DNA from: Rhizophagus irregularis
Lineage: Eukaryota > Glomeromycota > Glomeromycetes > Glomerales > Glomeraceae
Direction of reading: 5' to 3'
Length of the DNA stretch: 64,000 bases
Assembly: GCF_026210795.1 (NCBI RefSeq)
Contig: NC_089440.1
Coordinates: 4,092,001-4,156,000 of the forward strand
Shown here: positions 48,877 through 59,800 of the stretch, one piece after another
Numbering within the stretch: position 1 is the stretch's first letter
Layout: each line of letters starts with the position of its first letter
Notes under the pieces: generated by a model
The model's database searches: none
Told to the model about the DNA's origin: nothing
Seen by the model: only the letters and a program-made list of their open reading frames with translations
Translations under genes and position numbers: made by a program

Positions 48877-50558
48877 ATGGGTCGTCCTCGAGCAAATAAA
48901 AGTAGTAACCGCTCAACAATAACAGAGAAAAAAAGGAGACACTGGAACGCACGCGAAAAAGTTGCAATTATTATATATCATGAAAATAACCATAGTAAAA
49001 ATAAGACAGCAGCAAAGTTTAACATTCAAACAAACCAACTTCGCAACTGGATATCTAAAAAACCTCAGTTACTGAAAGTACAACCAGGTGTTAAACGTTT
49101 AAATACAGGAGCAAAACCAAAATACCCTGCTTTAGAAACTGCTTTGCTTATTTGGGTAAAAGAAAAAAGAAAAAATCAAAATGCAGTTACACAAAGCATG
49201 ATTCAAATGAAGGCCAAAGCACTTGCACAACAACGCCAATGGCAAGTTACATGTTCTGGTGTTGGATCTTTTGCTTTTAGTAATAAGTGGCTAGATGGTT
49301 TTATGCGACAAAAAAATTTGAGTAATCGCTGCCGTACTACTGTTGCGCAACATTTACCTGATGATCTAGTTGAAAAACAACAAGAATTTTTATCATACAT
49401 TGTGTATCGGTGTGTTCAGTATGATTATCCTTTAGCATATATTGGTAACATGGATAAAACGCCGGTATCCTTTGATCTTCCTTCCAATACCACTATTGAT
49501 GAATTGGATACACGATCAGTTAGCATCCGCACAACAGGACATGAAAAAGCTAACTTTACAGTAGTTTTAACGTGTATGGCAGATGGAACAAAACTTCCTC
49601 CACTTATAATTTTCAAACTTAAGAATGTTCCTCGAGGAAATTTTCCTTCTGAAGTAATTATTCGTGCAAATCAAAAGGGTTGGATGAATGAAAATGAGAT
49701 GCTTTATTGGATCGAAAACATTTGGACTAAACGTGAAAGAGTTTCTAATCCACAGTCATTATTGGTTTTGGATTCGTTTTCTGCTCACATAGTTGATTCT
49801 GTTAAAAGGCGTTTTGGTGAAAAAATACCAATATTGCTGTAATTCCTGGAGGATTAACATCCCGCCTACAACCTTTAGATGTTTCAGTGAATAAATCATT
49901 TAAGACCAAGGTAATAAGTATTACTCTGATCCCTTTGACAATATCATTTAATTCTATTTTGCTTTTTTGATTCTAGTAGTTATAATAAAAAAAAAATAAT
50001 AATAAATATTAAAACATGTTATTATTATCCTATAGATGCGACGAAACTATAATGAATGGATGGCAGAAGCGTAAAAGAGTTAACACCAGCTGGTAATTTA
50101 AAAAAACCTCTTACGAAACTGTAGCAAAGTGGGTTAGAGATTCATGGAATGCAGTTGATGTTAATTTGATTCAGAAATCTTTTAAATGCTGTGGCATCTC
50201 TAATAAGCGTGATGGAACTGAAGATGACTGGATTTTTAACTATAATCGACTTGGACAAGGAAATCAGCCAGGGGATGAAGTAGAAATGCCATCAGATGAT
50301 GAACGTGGCAATAATGAGGAAGGGAAAACAGATGGTGAATATGTTGGCAAGGAGAGGGAAACGGATGAGAAATATGTTGATGAGGAAGGGGAGGAGGATG
50401 ATGAGGGAGAATACGAAGGGGAAGAGGATGAAGAGGGAGAATACGAAGGGGAAGAGGATGAAGAGGGAGAATATGAAGGGGAAGAGGATGGATATGATAA
50501 TAAATACCATAGTCACTATGAACAAGGAACAAATTACGTTAATGTGTGGGATGATTAA
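48877..50558 (+). pseudogene. pogo/Tigger DDE transposase, frameshifted
   Basis: The N-terminus carries a helix-turn-helix (KNKTAAKFNIQTNQLRNWI) and a CENP-B/Tc5-type second HTH region (WVKEKRKNQNAVTQ, then FAFSNKWLDGFMRQ). The catalytic Asp residues are visible in GNMDKTP, LVLDSFSAH and, after a frameshift at about 49827, RLQPLDVSVNKSFK, giving roughly DD35D spacing. The first exon would end at 49910 with an intron to about 50035 (AG before ATGCGACG). The second exon shows further frame changes near 50072 and 50105, then runs open to 50558. The tail is acidic with three copies of EGEYEGEEDE encoded by a 30-bp repeat (about 50401-50490). Probably inactive, but it is full length and only mildly decayed. 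Confidence 0.9.
50401..50490 (+). repeat. 30-bp tandem repeat coding EGEYEGEEDE
   Basis: Three near-identical 30-bp units in the transposase tail. It is in frame, so it expands an acidic stretch. Long minus-strand frames here are shadows of this repeat. Confidence 0.85.
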
Positions 50559-51323
50559 CAGGTAGTTTTGATCATGTAACAATGCTTATTATTCGTTAAT
50601 AAAGCTTATCAGTTTCAGTTTTCAGTTTTTTTACTTTTATAAGTTAATTAATAAAGTTAATATATTATTATTTATTACATATTATTATTTATTACATTTA
50701 GTTTATTTATTATAATATATAAATGATTAGTACTGGGTACTTTACAAAATTGATAATTGATTAATACCGGGTACTATTTAAAATCGGATATTGATTAGTA
50801 CCAGGGTACTTTTCAAAAATACTAGAATAATGTAAACTTGAGTAATACCCCGGTACTAATTAAGGGGAGTATTATTCCAGGGGGTACTGTATGCAGCGCT
50901 GTACAGTAGTAAAATTTGATATAATGAGATTTTTTTCATATGTTAAAATCTGTACCATACTGAAGATCTGTTATATTGTAAAATTCGTTATATTAAAATT
51001 TGTTATAAGAAGAGTTGACTGTAGACTAAATTTAACAATAAAAATATAAAATTAATAAAATTTTTTAACTAAATAGAATAAAGAATAATATTATTGATTT
51101 AGAATTAAATTTTTTAATGAAAAAAAAAGGAGAGTAAAATCAGATGAGATTTAATATAAATACAAAAACTGACAAAATTTTTCATATAAAATTTAGTAAA
51201 ATATATTTAAAAATAGTTTTAATTGAATTTTTAAAGAATAAAATATAAAATAAATTTAAAATTACATAGTTTATAAATATATATAGTAAGAAACATGATG
51301 GTAATTAACAGTTTTTGAAATTA

Positions 51324-51495
51324 CAGTCAACCCTTGTTATAATGAACCTTAGGGTCCAGATCTCAACTTCGCTATAAGACTATAGTGAAAATTTTAAGAG
51401 ATTTGATTGGTTAATTCATTATAGCGAAAGGAAATTTATTATAATTGTCTGAAAAATTCACTATATCAAGGGTTCATTATATCAAGGTTTGACTA
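51324..51495. mobile_element. 172-bp pogo-derived MITE
   Basis: TA-flanked. Left CAGTCAACCCTTGTTATAATGAACC; the reverse complement of the right end is TAGTCAAACCTTGATATAATGAACC. The ends resemble the Tigger termini at 48212 and 51021, suggesting mobilisation by the same transposase type. No coding capacity. Confidence 0.85.
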
Positions 51496-52959
51496 TATTT
51501 ATTTGTTACAAAAACTATTTATTAATGCTAATAAATTATATTTAATTTGTAGATATTAAATAATAAATATATTATTATTTACTGATATGGATATTATGAT
51601 AGTTTTGCTTTATTTTTTAGAAGTAAAGATAAAAGAATATATGTATAAAGTATATATATACCAATACTTTTTATGCAGGTAATATAAGCAATCTATATAT
51701 TATAATAGAGATATTAGCTATTTATATTACTATTATTAATTTAATTATAGCATATAAAATTTATATTCTTATTTGTAAATATGTAAAAAGTAATAAATTT
51801 CAATAGTTAATACTAATTTTAATTTTATTAAATAAATAGTTTTTTAGTATTTTAAAATAAATATAAAACTAACATTTACTAATTACAATATAAAGAAATG
51901 GTTTATAGAAGTATTTCTAATAAATTAAAAAAATAAAAACTTCTAAAAAGTTTTTATTTAGTATTTAAATTATATATTACAAATGTATTATAAGCATTAC
52001 CAAATTTTTTTGTTAAATTAATACCAGTAAATAGAAAACTAATAAAAACTTTATTTGTCCATTCATAAAAAAAGATTCCCATTTGCAACTTTATTTTTAT
52101 ATAACAAAATTTTTTAAAGTTGCAAAGTATTACTCAAGTTAATAGCTTTTTAAACATATAATTTTTATTACTTTACATTAATATTATAAAGTTTATATTG
52201 TATAGAAAATTTGTATTCTGATTTGCTATATTGATTATAAGAAATTATCACATAATTTACAATACCTTTAAATAAAATACTTTTGGTAAGAATTGCTTCC
52301 AGTATGTAACTTCTTTAAAATTAAAAGTTTTTGGTCCAGATAAATTTGAAAAAATTTTCTTGAAATCTTTAAACTGTTAAAAAGTATCTTATTATTACTT
52401 AAATAAAAAAAAATAAGCTTTTTCTTTAACATTCTTTTGCTAGAAAAATAGTCAAAAAATCACTGAAAGTATAATTGATATTCCCTATTATTATATATAA
52501 ATTTATTATATAATTAATATAAGTTTATATTTCATCTTGTAGTTATATTTATAACAACTTTTAAATTATCAAACTTATATATAATATATATTACATAAAA
52601 TATCATTATTATATTTAAAAAAGTTTATTATAAAAAGAAATTGGTATAAAAAGGGTTATTTTATTATGTATAGTTTATAGTAGATTTATTTATTAAATAG
52701 TATATAGCATTTAATTAATAATATTTATTATAGCAAATTTTTAAAATTTGTACAATATTAAAGATTCATTATATTAAATAATTCATTATATCAAAATTTG
52801 TTATAACAATAACTATATATAACAAATTTTTTAATTATATAAATTTATTAAATATAATAAAATTATATTTCCTGAAATGGTATAATTGCACCAAAAATTA
52901 AATTATAAAATAAGTCTTATTTTATTTACTTTATTTTTAGATTACTTGTGTAAATTTCA
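51496..52959. other. AT-rich DNA without genes
   Basis: Only A/T-rich simple sequence and short frames are seen. It may be the decayed continuation of the repeat array that starts near 53,000. Confidence 0.4.
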
Positions 52960-53040
52960 TTACTACTATATTTTTATCTAGTAATTTTTTTAAAAAAAGT
53001 AAAATATATATTAGCAATATTTTTTTTAAAAAAATAATAA

Positions 53041-53790
53041 AACTTTTTTCTTTAATCCTTTTTTTATTTTAATTTTAAAAATCTGGTCATATTTTTTATT
53101 TAATAAGCTAGCAATCTTATAAAAAAGAAAAAATAAATTAAATTTATTAAAAAAAGTGAAAACCCTTCATCTGCTTTTTCTTACCTTAATTTTTCAAAAG
53201 TCTGGTTTTGTTTTTCATTTAAAAGTTCTATAAAAGAAAAAAAAATAAATTAAATTTATTAAAAAAAGTGAAAACCCTTCATCTGCTTTTTCTTACCTTA
53301 ATTTTTTAAAAGTCTGGTTTTGTTTTTCATTTAAAAGTTCTATAAAGAAAAAAAAAATAAATTAAATTTATTAAAAAAAGTGAAAACCCTTCATCTGCTT
53401 TTTCTTACCTTAATTTTTCAAAAGTCTGGTTTTGTTTTTCATTTAAAAGTTCTATAAAGGAAAAAAAATAAATTAAATTTATTAAAAAAATAATAAAATC
53501 ATCTTTTCCAACCTTATATTTAAAATTCAGAAAAAAACAATATTTACAAAAATAAAAGAAAAAGAAATGTTAGTAATATGTTTCTTAAAGTTAATTTTGA
53601 AACTTCATCTTAAAGAAACCAATTTACAGTAAAAATTCTTCAGTTATGTTTTTCATTCAATAACTTTAAAGAAAAAAAAATAACAAACCTTTTTTTCCAT
53701 ATAATTCAATTGTCCAGTCATATTTTTCATTTGGCAAGTTAATAACTTTACAAAAAAGAAAAAATAAATTAAATTTATTAAATTCTTTTT
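53041..53790 (-). repeat. Second hairpin/mini-exon-like array, 112-bp units
   Basis: Three near-perfect 112-bp copies (exon-like pieces at 53185-53227, 53297-53339, 53409-53451, 43 nt each) are flanked by decayed copies on both sides. On the minus strand each piece sits between TTTCTTTATAG (or TTTTATAG) and G|GTAAGAAAAAG; the 69-nt gap contains the inverted repeat AATAAATT A AATTTATT just before the T-rich acceptor. A flanking copy at about 53571-53595 has AGAAATGTTAGTAATATGTTTCT, recognisably the hairpin of the 41.7-44.0 kb array with C-to-T changes. Sequence differs from that array but the layout is the same. The exon-like piece has stop codons. Confidence 0.65.
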
Positions 53791-55236
53791 TTAAACTGGA
53801 TTACCACTAGAAATACACCTGTTTGGCTACCTATCAATGTATCAGTGGTTGGTATTTTAATATGATCTCTATAAGCTAAGTAAATCATTTTAAAAAAATT
53901 AAAAAAAAAAATTACAAATTTCAGTTTAAAACTGATTAATAAAAAATATGTAATATATAATATAATATTCTTTTAATACAAATAATAGTAATTTTAAAAA
54001 ATAATTTTTAAGAAATAAATTTTTTTTTTTTCTTTATAAAGAAATACATATGTGAGGATTGGATCCCAATAAAGAAGAAGTTTGATAAGGTTACATTATA
54101 CATGAGCAAAAAATTATTGGAGTAAGACTTTTTTTTAAAAAAAAAAAAAAATAATAATAATAATAATTTTACTTTTTATTTATAATTTTATTTTATTTTA
54201 CTTTTATTTCTTTTTTTAGTTTAATTTTGGTTTATAGTATGGTATTTTGGTTTAATTATTTTGGTTTACTTTCACTATTTAATTTTGTTCTTAATTTATT
54301 TGTGATATAATAGTTAATGTTTGATCGGACTGGGGTTGTGATTATTATGTAGTCCAAATAAATATATTCTAATAAAATGATACATGATTTAACATTTAAA
54401 AAAAAAAAAAAAAAGAAATAAATTTTTTTTTAAAAAAAATTATATAAATTTTTAAATTAGAAATTTTCTTGAAAATATAGTAAAATTTGAAAATTATTTA
54501 ATTTTAAATTTTTAAATATTAAAGTTAAACTTTATATATTTTTTTATTTAATAAAATAGACTTATACGGTTATACCATAATAAAAATACTTTCAATATCA
54601 AAAAATAATTGAAATATTAAAATACAATATAAATATATTAAAGATAAATATAATATTAAATATGTTGGTTTGACAATTCATTATTATTATTACTAGATAT
54701 ATCTGTTAATTAAAAGAACTTTATTGAATTTATTCTATATACAAGTTACAAATTTAATTATTTAAAAATAATTTCTGCAATTGTTTATTAATTATAAATA
54801 CAATTAAAATTTTTTAATATGAAAATATGAAAATTCGATTATAAAATTCAATTATTTTATCTGTTATTTTTATTTTTATTTTTAACATAAAGATAGAACA
54901 GAAGTACAACAAAACATGTAGTTGCTACCCATGAGACTGTCCCGCTTGATACAAGATGTTCTATTGTATTATGTTAAATGAAAAAATAAAAAAGAATATT
55001 GATCTCTATAAAAATGTTCTATATTTTCATAAGTAAATATAAGAGGTCCATACGTTACAATATACCATCCATACCATCCATAATGGTGTAAACGTCGAGG
55101 GTGGAAGATTATCACATGATCTGTTAAGTTATCGACTTACGAGTAAAATTTTGATTGGGTGGAAACTTATATAAATTTAAAGATATAACTTTTTTAATAA
55201 TATAACTTTTCCTTCTTTTTAATAAAATAATAAATA
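53791..55236. other. Intergenic, upstream of SEC11
   Basis: No gene found. A stretch at 54200-54415 ends in an A-tract after ATTTAACATTTAAAA and could be the 3' end of a retroposed copy, which is a guess. T-run/A-run junctions occur near 54130 and 54405. Confidence 0.45.
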
Positions 55237-56046
55237 ATGTTATTTGAAGACGAAATACGGTTTTTACGAAAAATGAATAAGCGTCAGGTGAAATTTCTTA
55301 AAGATGTATACCGTAATTCCAACATTATTAATTATAAATATTTGTTTTAGTTGGCGCAACAAATTTTAAATTTCCTAATGATAATTTCATCGGCATTAAT
55401 GGTATGGAAAGGGCTAGCTCTTTATACAAATAGCGAAAGTCCTATTGTGGTAGTTCTAAGGTATCAAGACAAAGTCTTATCTTCAATTCTTTATTGATCA
55501 AATTTAAACCGATCTATTCTATTTTATAGTGGCAGTATGGAACCAGCATTCTATCGAGGAGATTTATTATTCCTGGGGATGCCAGATGAGCCTATAAGAG
55601 TTGGTGATATATGTGTATTCAAAATACCGGGAAGAGATGTTCCGATTGTACATCGCGTCATAAAATTGCATGATGAGTGAGTATTTATTATCTTAGTTGA
55701 AAATGAAATATTGACCCGCGAAGGTTTCATTTGCAACTTTCATTTTTAGGAAAGAAACAGGGAAACAATATATTTTAACAAAAGGTGATAATAATCAAGT
55801 AGATGATCGTGGATTATATAATCCGGGACAACTTTGGATTCATAGAGAACATATTATTGGAAAAGTTAGAGGGTAATTAATCTATTTTTCTTATGTATTT
55901 AAGAAAAAATATCTTTTAACTTTTTTACTTTTTTAAGATTTTTGCCGTATATTGGAATTATTACAATTCTTATGAATGATTATCCTCAACTTAAATTTGT
56001 ATTAATTGGATTCCTTGGATTATATATGTTAGTTAATCGAGAATAA
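55237..56046 (+). CDS. Signal peptidase complex catalytic subunit Sec11
   Basis: Five exons give 179 residues: join(55237..55287, 55351..55460, 55530..55676, 55750..55872, 55938..56046); all introns are GT-AG and 63-73 nt. The protein has a short cytosolic N-terminus, one membrane anchor (about 23-42), then the ER-lumenal S26 serine protease domain: catalytic Ser56 in SGSMEPAF, His95 in VPIVHRV, and Asp residues in [13 protein letters not shown] (116, 121, 122), followed by [20 protein letters not shown] and a C-terminal hydrophobic segment. Its role is to cleave signal peptides of secretory proteins in the ER as part of the signal peptidase complex. Length matches fungal Sec11 (about 165-180). 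The stop lies 90 bp from the 3' end of the convergent dehydratase gene. Confidence 0.96.
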
Positions 56047-56136
56047 TAATTTGTATAACTTAAATAAATAATAATTAACATGGTGAGAAATCTTTTTTAT
56101 TACATTGTTTGTATAAAAATAACCCGTAAATGTTAA

Positions 56137-56665
56137 TTAATTGGTAAAAGTAGCGTAGACATTATCAATGAATTTTGCAAGATTCACATCTCTTTGAGAG
56201 AGACCTTTACATTCATGTGTTGCAAGTGTTATTTCTACACGATTGTATACCTGAAATAACAATAATTATTACATTGAAATTTAAGTCGCATATAAGAATT
56301 TAACTTACATTGAACCATTCTGGATGGTGGTCAACCTTGTCTGCTCTTAATGCAATTCTAGTCATGAAACCAAATGCTTCGTTAAAATCCTTGAAAGTAA
56401 AATTTTTCTTTATTGCATCCCGGTCTTGTACCATTTCCCAAGAATCGGAAAGTAATGGTGAAAGAAGTGTATTGCGTTCCTCTTCGTTTAACTTTTGTAC
56501 TCCCATTCTTTTTATCGTTGTTGAATAAAATGAATAACGTAACGTCGGTAATATATGAAATAATGGACGAAAGGAGACAGATTTTGTAAAACCAGATAAA
56601 GCGAACATGTACAAATTATCGGAAGTTATAAACGTTTTAGAATTAATTATGACATCATCCATCAA
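56137..56665 (-). CDS. Pterin-4a-carbinolamine dehydratase (PCD/DCoH family)
   Basis: Two exons on the minus strand, 56309..56665 then 56137..56250, give 156 residues with a GTAAGT/TTTCAG intron of 58 nt. The C-terminal about 100 residues are a full PCD domain: [10 protein letters not shown], then [32 protein letters not shown] with the active-site His113-His114-Pro-Glu-Trp, and the third His131 in [13 protein letters not shown]. Reaction (family): dehydration of 4a-hydroxytetrahydropterin to quinonoid dihydropterin, recycling the pterin cofactor. An N-terminal extension of about 54 residues, rich in Ser, Phe and Arg with few acidic residues after position 10, may be a mitochondrial presequence. 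A shorter start at Met54 ([11 protein letters not shown]) is the alternative. Confidence 0.93.
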
Positions 56666-56808
56666 ATATCATTTTATGGTTAATTTACTGTGCCACATAA
56701 CAACAATTATAATATTTATTAATTATTTATGTGTTAAATATGTTAAATATGTGATAAATAAATATATAAATATACAAATTTGTAAAACTCTCTTTTTATG
56801 TTAATAAT

Positions 56809-59800
56809 CTAAGTTAATTTATCCCATAACCAATATCCAATTGTTCTAGCAAGATCAGCTGCAAATTGTAACTCGAATTCTTTAAAGTCGAGTGCTTCAC
56901 GACAAACTACATTCACTACAAGTTTGCCATTATCGTTATCATTATTGTTATCTATTTCTGTCTCATCATCCTTAGAATACGATAAAATAAAATGTAAGAG
57001 TAAATCATAAGTATGAGAATTTAAAATTACTAAATGACGAATATTATTTTCTTCTTCATATAACTCTCTAGAAAATTCGGAATGATAACGTGATAAAAAT
57101 TTTAACAATTCAGTCCAATTTAAATTCATATCAAGGAATTCCTTAAAATCAGGATAAATCGTGATAAGTTCACGACTATACCATTGATTTTTTAATTCAA
57201 GAAAATCTTGAACGTTTATTGCATTATTATTCGCGTTGTTATTACTATTTGGTTTAGCATTACATAATACACGCCATAACGAATCGCGTCGATGAAATTG
57301 ACTTGCCTGTTTAAATAATTGAAGGATATTAATTATTTATATTTTTAAAAATTCAATAATAATAACAATATAAAATTTAGTAAATATTTTTAATACCTGA
57401 GAAATTATAGAATCAAGTCTATTTTCCGAACGATTTTTTATCTCTAAAAGGTCTAAATACGATAGATCTGTTGACTGACGACTATGAATATATTCGGAAG
57501 AACTTACAGTGGTTTCTGCCTCAAATGATGTATCAGTATCATTTTGCAAAACAATAACAAAATATTCTAATGAAATCTTTCCGGGAACACTTTTATCAAA
57601 TTGATTTCTTTCGGTAAAAATTAATGTACTGTAGGTTGTTTCATTATCATGTGCAATTTGATTCTGCGGGGTAACATTTAAAGTGGCAAAGCAAGAAATT
57701 GGTTTACCATCATAATAAGTAGAGCGGAAACCGTATCGCAGAGGATTTTTTATAATGTACTCAAACAAATCATTTGGAATTGTCGGCAACTCTTTGTAAA
57801 AAGTATCATGATAAATACGATGAGCTGCAAAATATGCAGGTTGAGAATGTCGACGAATGAAAGCCCTAAGTACTTCCAGTACATTAAAAGAGGGTGAATT
57901 TTCCAAAGATTCCAAAACATGCTTGATATATTTCAAATGGAAATCATAAACAAAAGAATTAACGTGTATCATCTTCTTGAACCTTCCACACTCCTCAGTA
58001 AATACTCTTAGATTGTATCTGTCAATTTCAGCGACTCCAGGAGCTGTCGTAAGCCTACGTCCATGATTTAATGTATATAAAGTAACGCACACGAAAATTT
58101 CTTGAATTCGAATTTCACACATTATGGAACCACCCTTAAGTTCCTTCAATAAGAACACAGCGGGACTATCTGGCGCTGAAAACCTAGACGTATAAAACAC
58201 TTTGTCACCATCATCTACCAACATTAAGCCAGATTTGCCACCCATAACTACTTGCATTCCAAGTTTTTCCAAGTTGGAAGAATATTCCTGCAAAAAAGTT
58301 TCAACCATATCTTTATACCATTGAGATATTATGGTTTTATCCTTTCGGTCAGGTGCAATTACTGTATGAATATCTGAAGAACGTATTGATTCAACCTTCC
58401 CTCCAAATAGTAGGGGTGTTCTGCAAAAATGCAGAAGTCGAGAAGTGCGAAATATTATAGCTAAATCTGATTTTGTTATTACTTCGTTCGTATCTGGATT
58501 ATCTTCCTTGTGTCCTTGATATCTTTTTTCCCATTTCTTGTAAACTTTCTCAGCATTATCATGAGCTTGGATTATCTTTGCTTGTTTTATACATGCTTCT
58601 ATAAATGGAGGTCCATGTCTCATAAGTGCATCCCGACTCACACTAGAAATATCACATGCGGCTACTTTTTCAACACAAGAATCTTTTAATACGTCATTTA
58701 AATCAGATGAAGTTAAAATGAATCGGTTTGCTTCCAATCCGGTTGAATATGAATTGCCTACTTCATGACGTGCCTCTGAATTTTTTTTACTTTCTTCAGA
58801 TCGGATATCAATATTTTGACGCTGAGGAAATCGTTCAGATATTAAAGAATATACGTGCATTAAATCTGTTGTCGTACTTTGACCATTTGGTGTAACATTC
58901 GAACGATTTGTTCCCGACATTGAAAGTCTAGGGGTATTAGGATTGCTGTTGACAGGTAATGGAGTCTGAGGTTGTGTCTTAAATATATTATTTGTATGAT
59001 AAAATAATCCCATTTTTTGATGAAAAATATTATTCAAAAGTTCTATGCGTTTATTATGCCAATCAGAAATTCTTCTCATTGCAGTAAATACTTGCTCAGC
59101 ATATTGCTTATCCCAATTATAAGTATAAATAGTTAAGTCAAAGCCATTAATAGACATTACCAAAAAACACGAACGAAACAAATCAGATGTATTGCGGTTG
59201 GCATGGTCATTGATTGTATGCATCATGATGTCCTCAATTAAATGACGCTTTTGTACGGCTAATGGCATCCAAGAACTTTTACGCGAATGGATCACATTAG
59301 CTTTTTCATTTGAAATATTTTCAGTAGAACTTCTACGAGAATGTAGCACATCGCTTCCATACACACTGCTTCTGCGATTGTCTGGTTTATGTGAACCATA
59401 TTTTGCATTCATCTCTTTAAGTCCAGCAACTAATAAATATTGATGTGGAACAGATATTGACTCGTCCATAGTAGAAATAGAGTGCTTTGGCCGATAAATT
59501 TCATATTTTGGTGTTAATGCTGTAGGAATTGTTCTCAATATAATTGGAGTAAATATATCATGTACTTCAACTAAAAGTTCGTGGACTTCATTTAAAAAGT
59601 TATCCATCATCCAAGAAGGCATATCTAATCTCGTACGCAATGCATGCAATGCCGGATTTGCCATATCAGATGCTTTGTTCAAGAGTTCTAAAACTGGCTC
59701 AACAAAATTATGTTGAACATGCAGTTCGACATGTTCATTAATACATTGATCGCCTTGATCTAAATTTTTTGTCATCTGGATAATGTTATCAGCAGAAACG

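Larger units (their letters stand above)
48212..51021. mobile_element. pogo/Tigger transposon, full length
   Basis: Flanked by TA on both sides. The left end begins CAGTCAACTTTTAATATAACGAA; the right end, reverse complemented, begins CAGTCAACTCTTCTTATAACAA, and TATAACGAA words follow in both ends, typical of Tigger. Subterminal zones carry repeated GGTACT/AGTACC words (left 48565-48632, right 50725-50890) and an AGCGCT word on each side. The element encodes one DDE transposase with frameshifts. Length is 2,810 bp. Confidence 0.92.

Noticed and set aside
50236-50582. Minus-strand frames with HPLPLRILPLHPLP repeats
   Set aside because: Antisense shadow of the acidic transposase tail and its 30-bp repeat.
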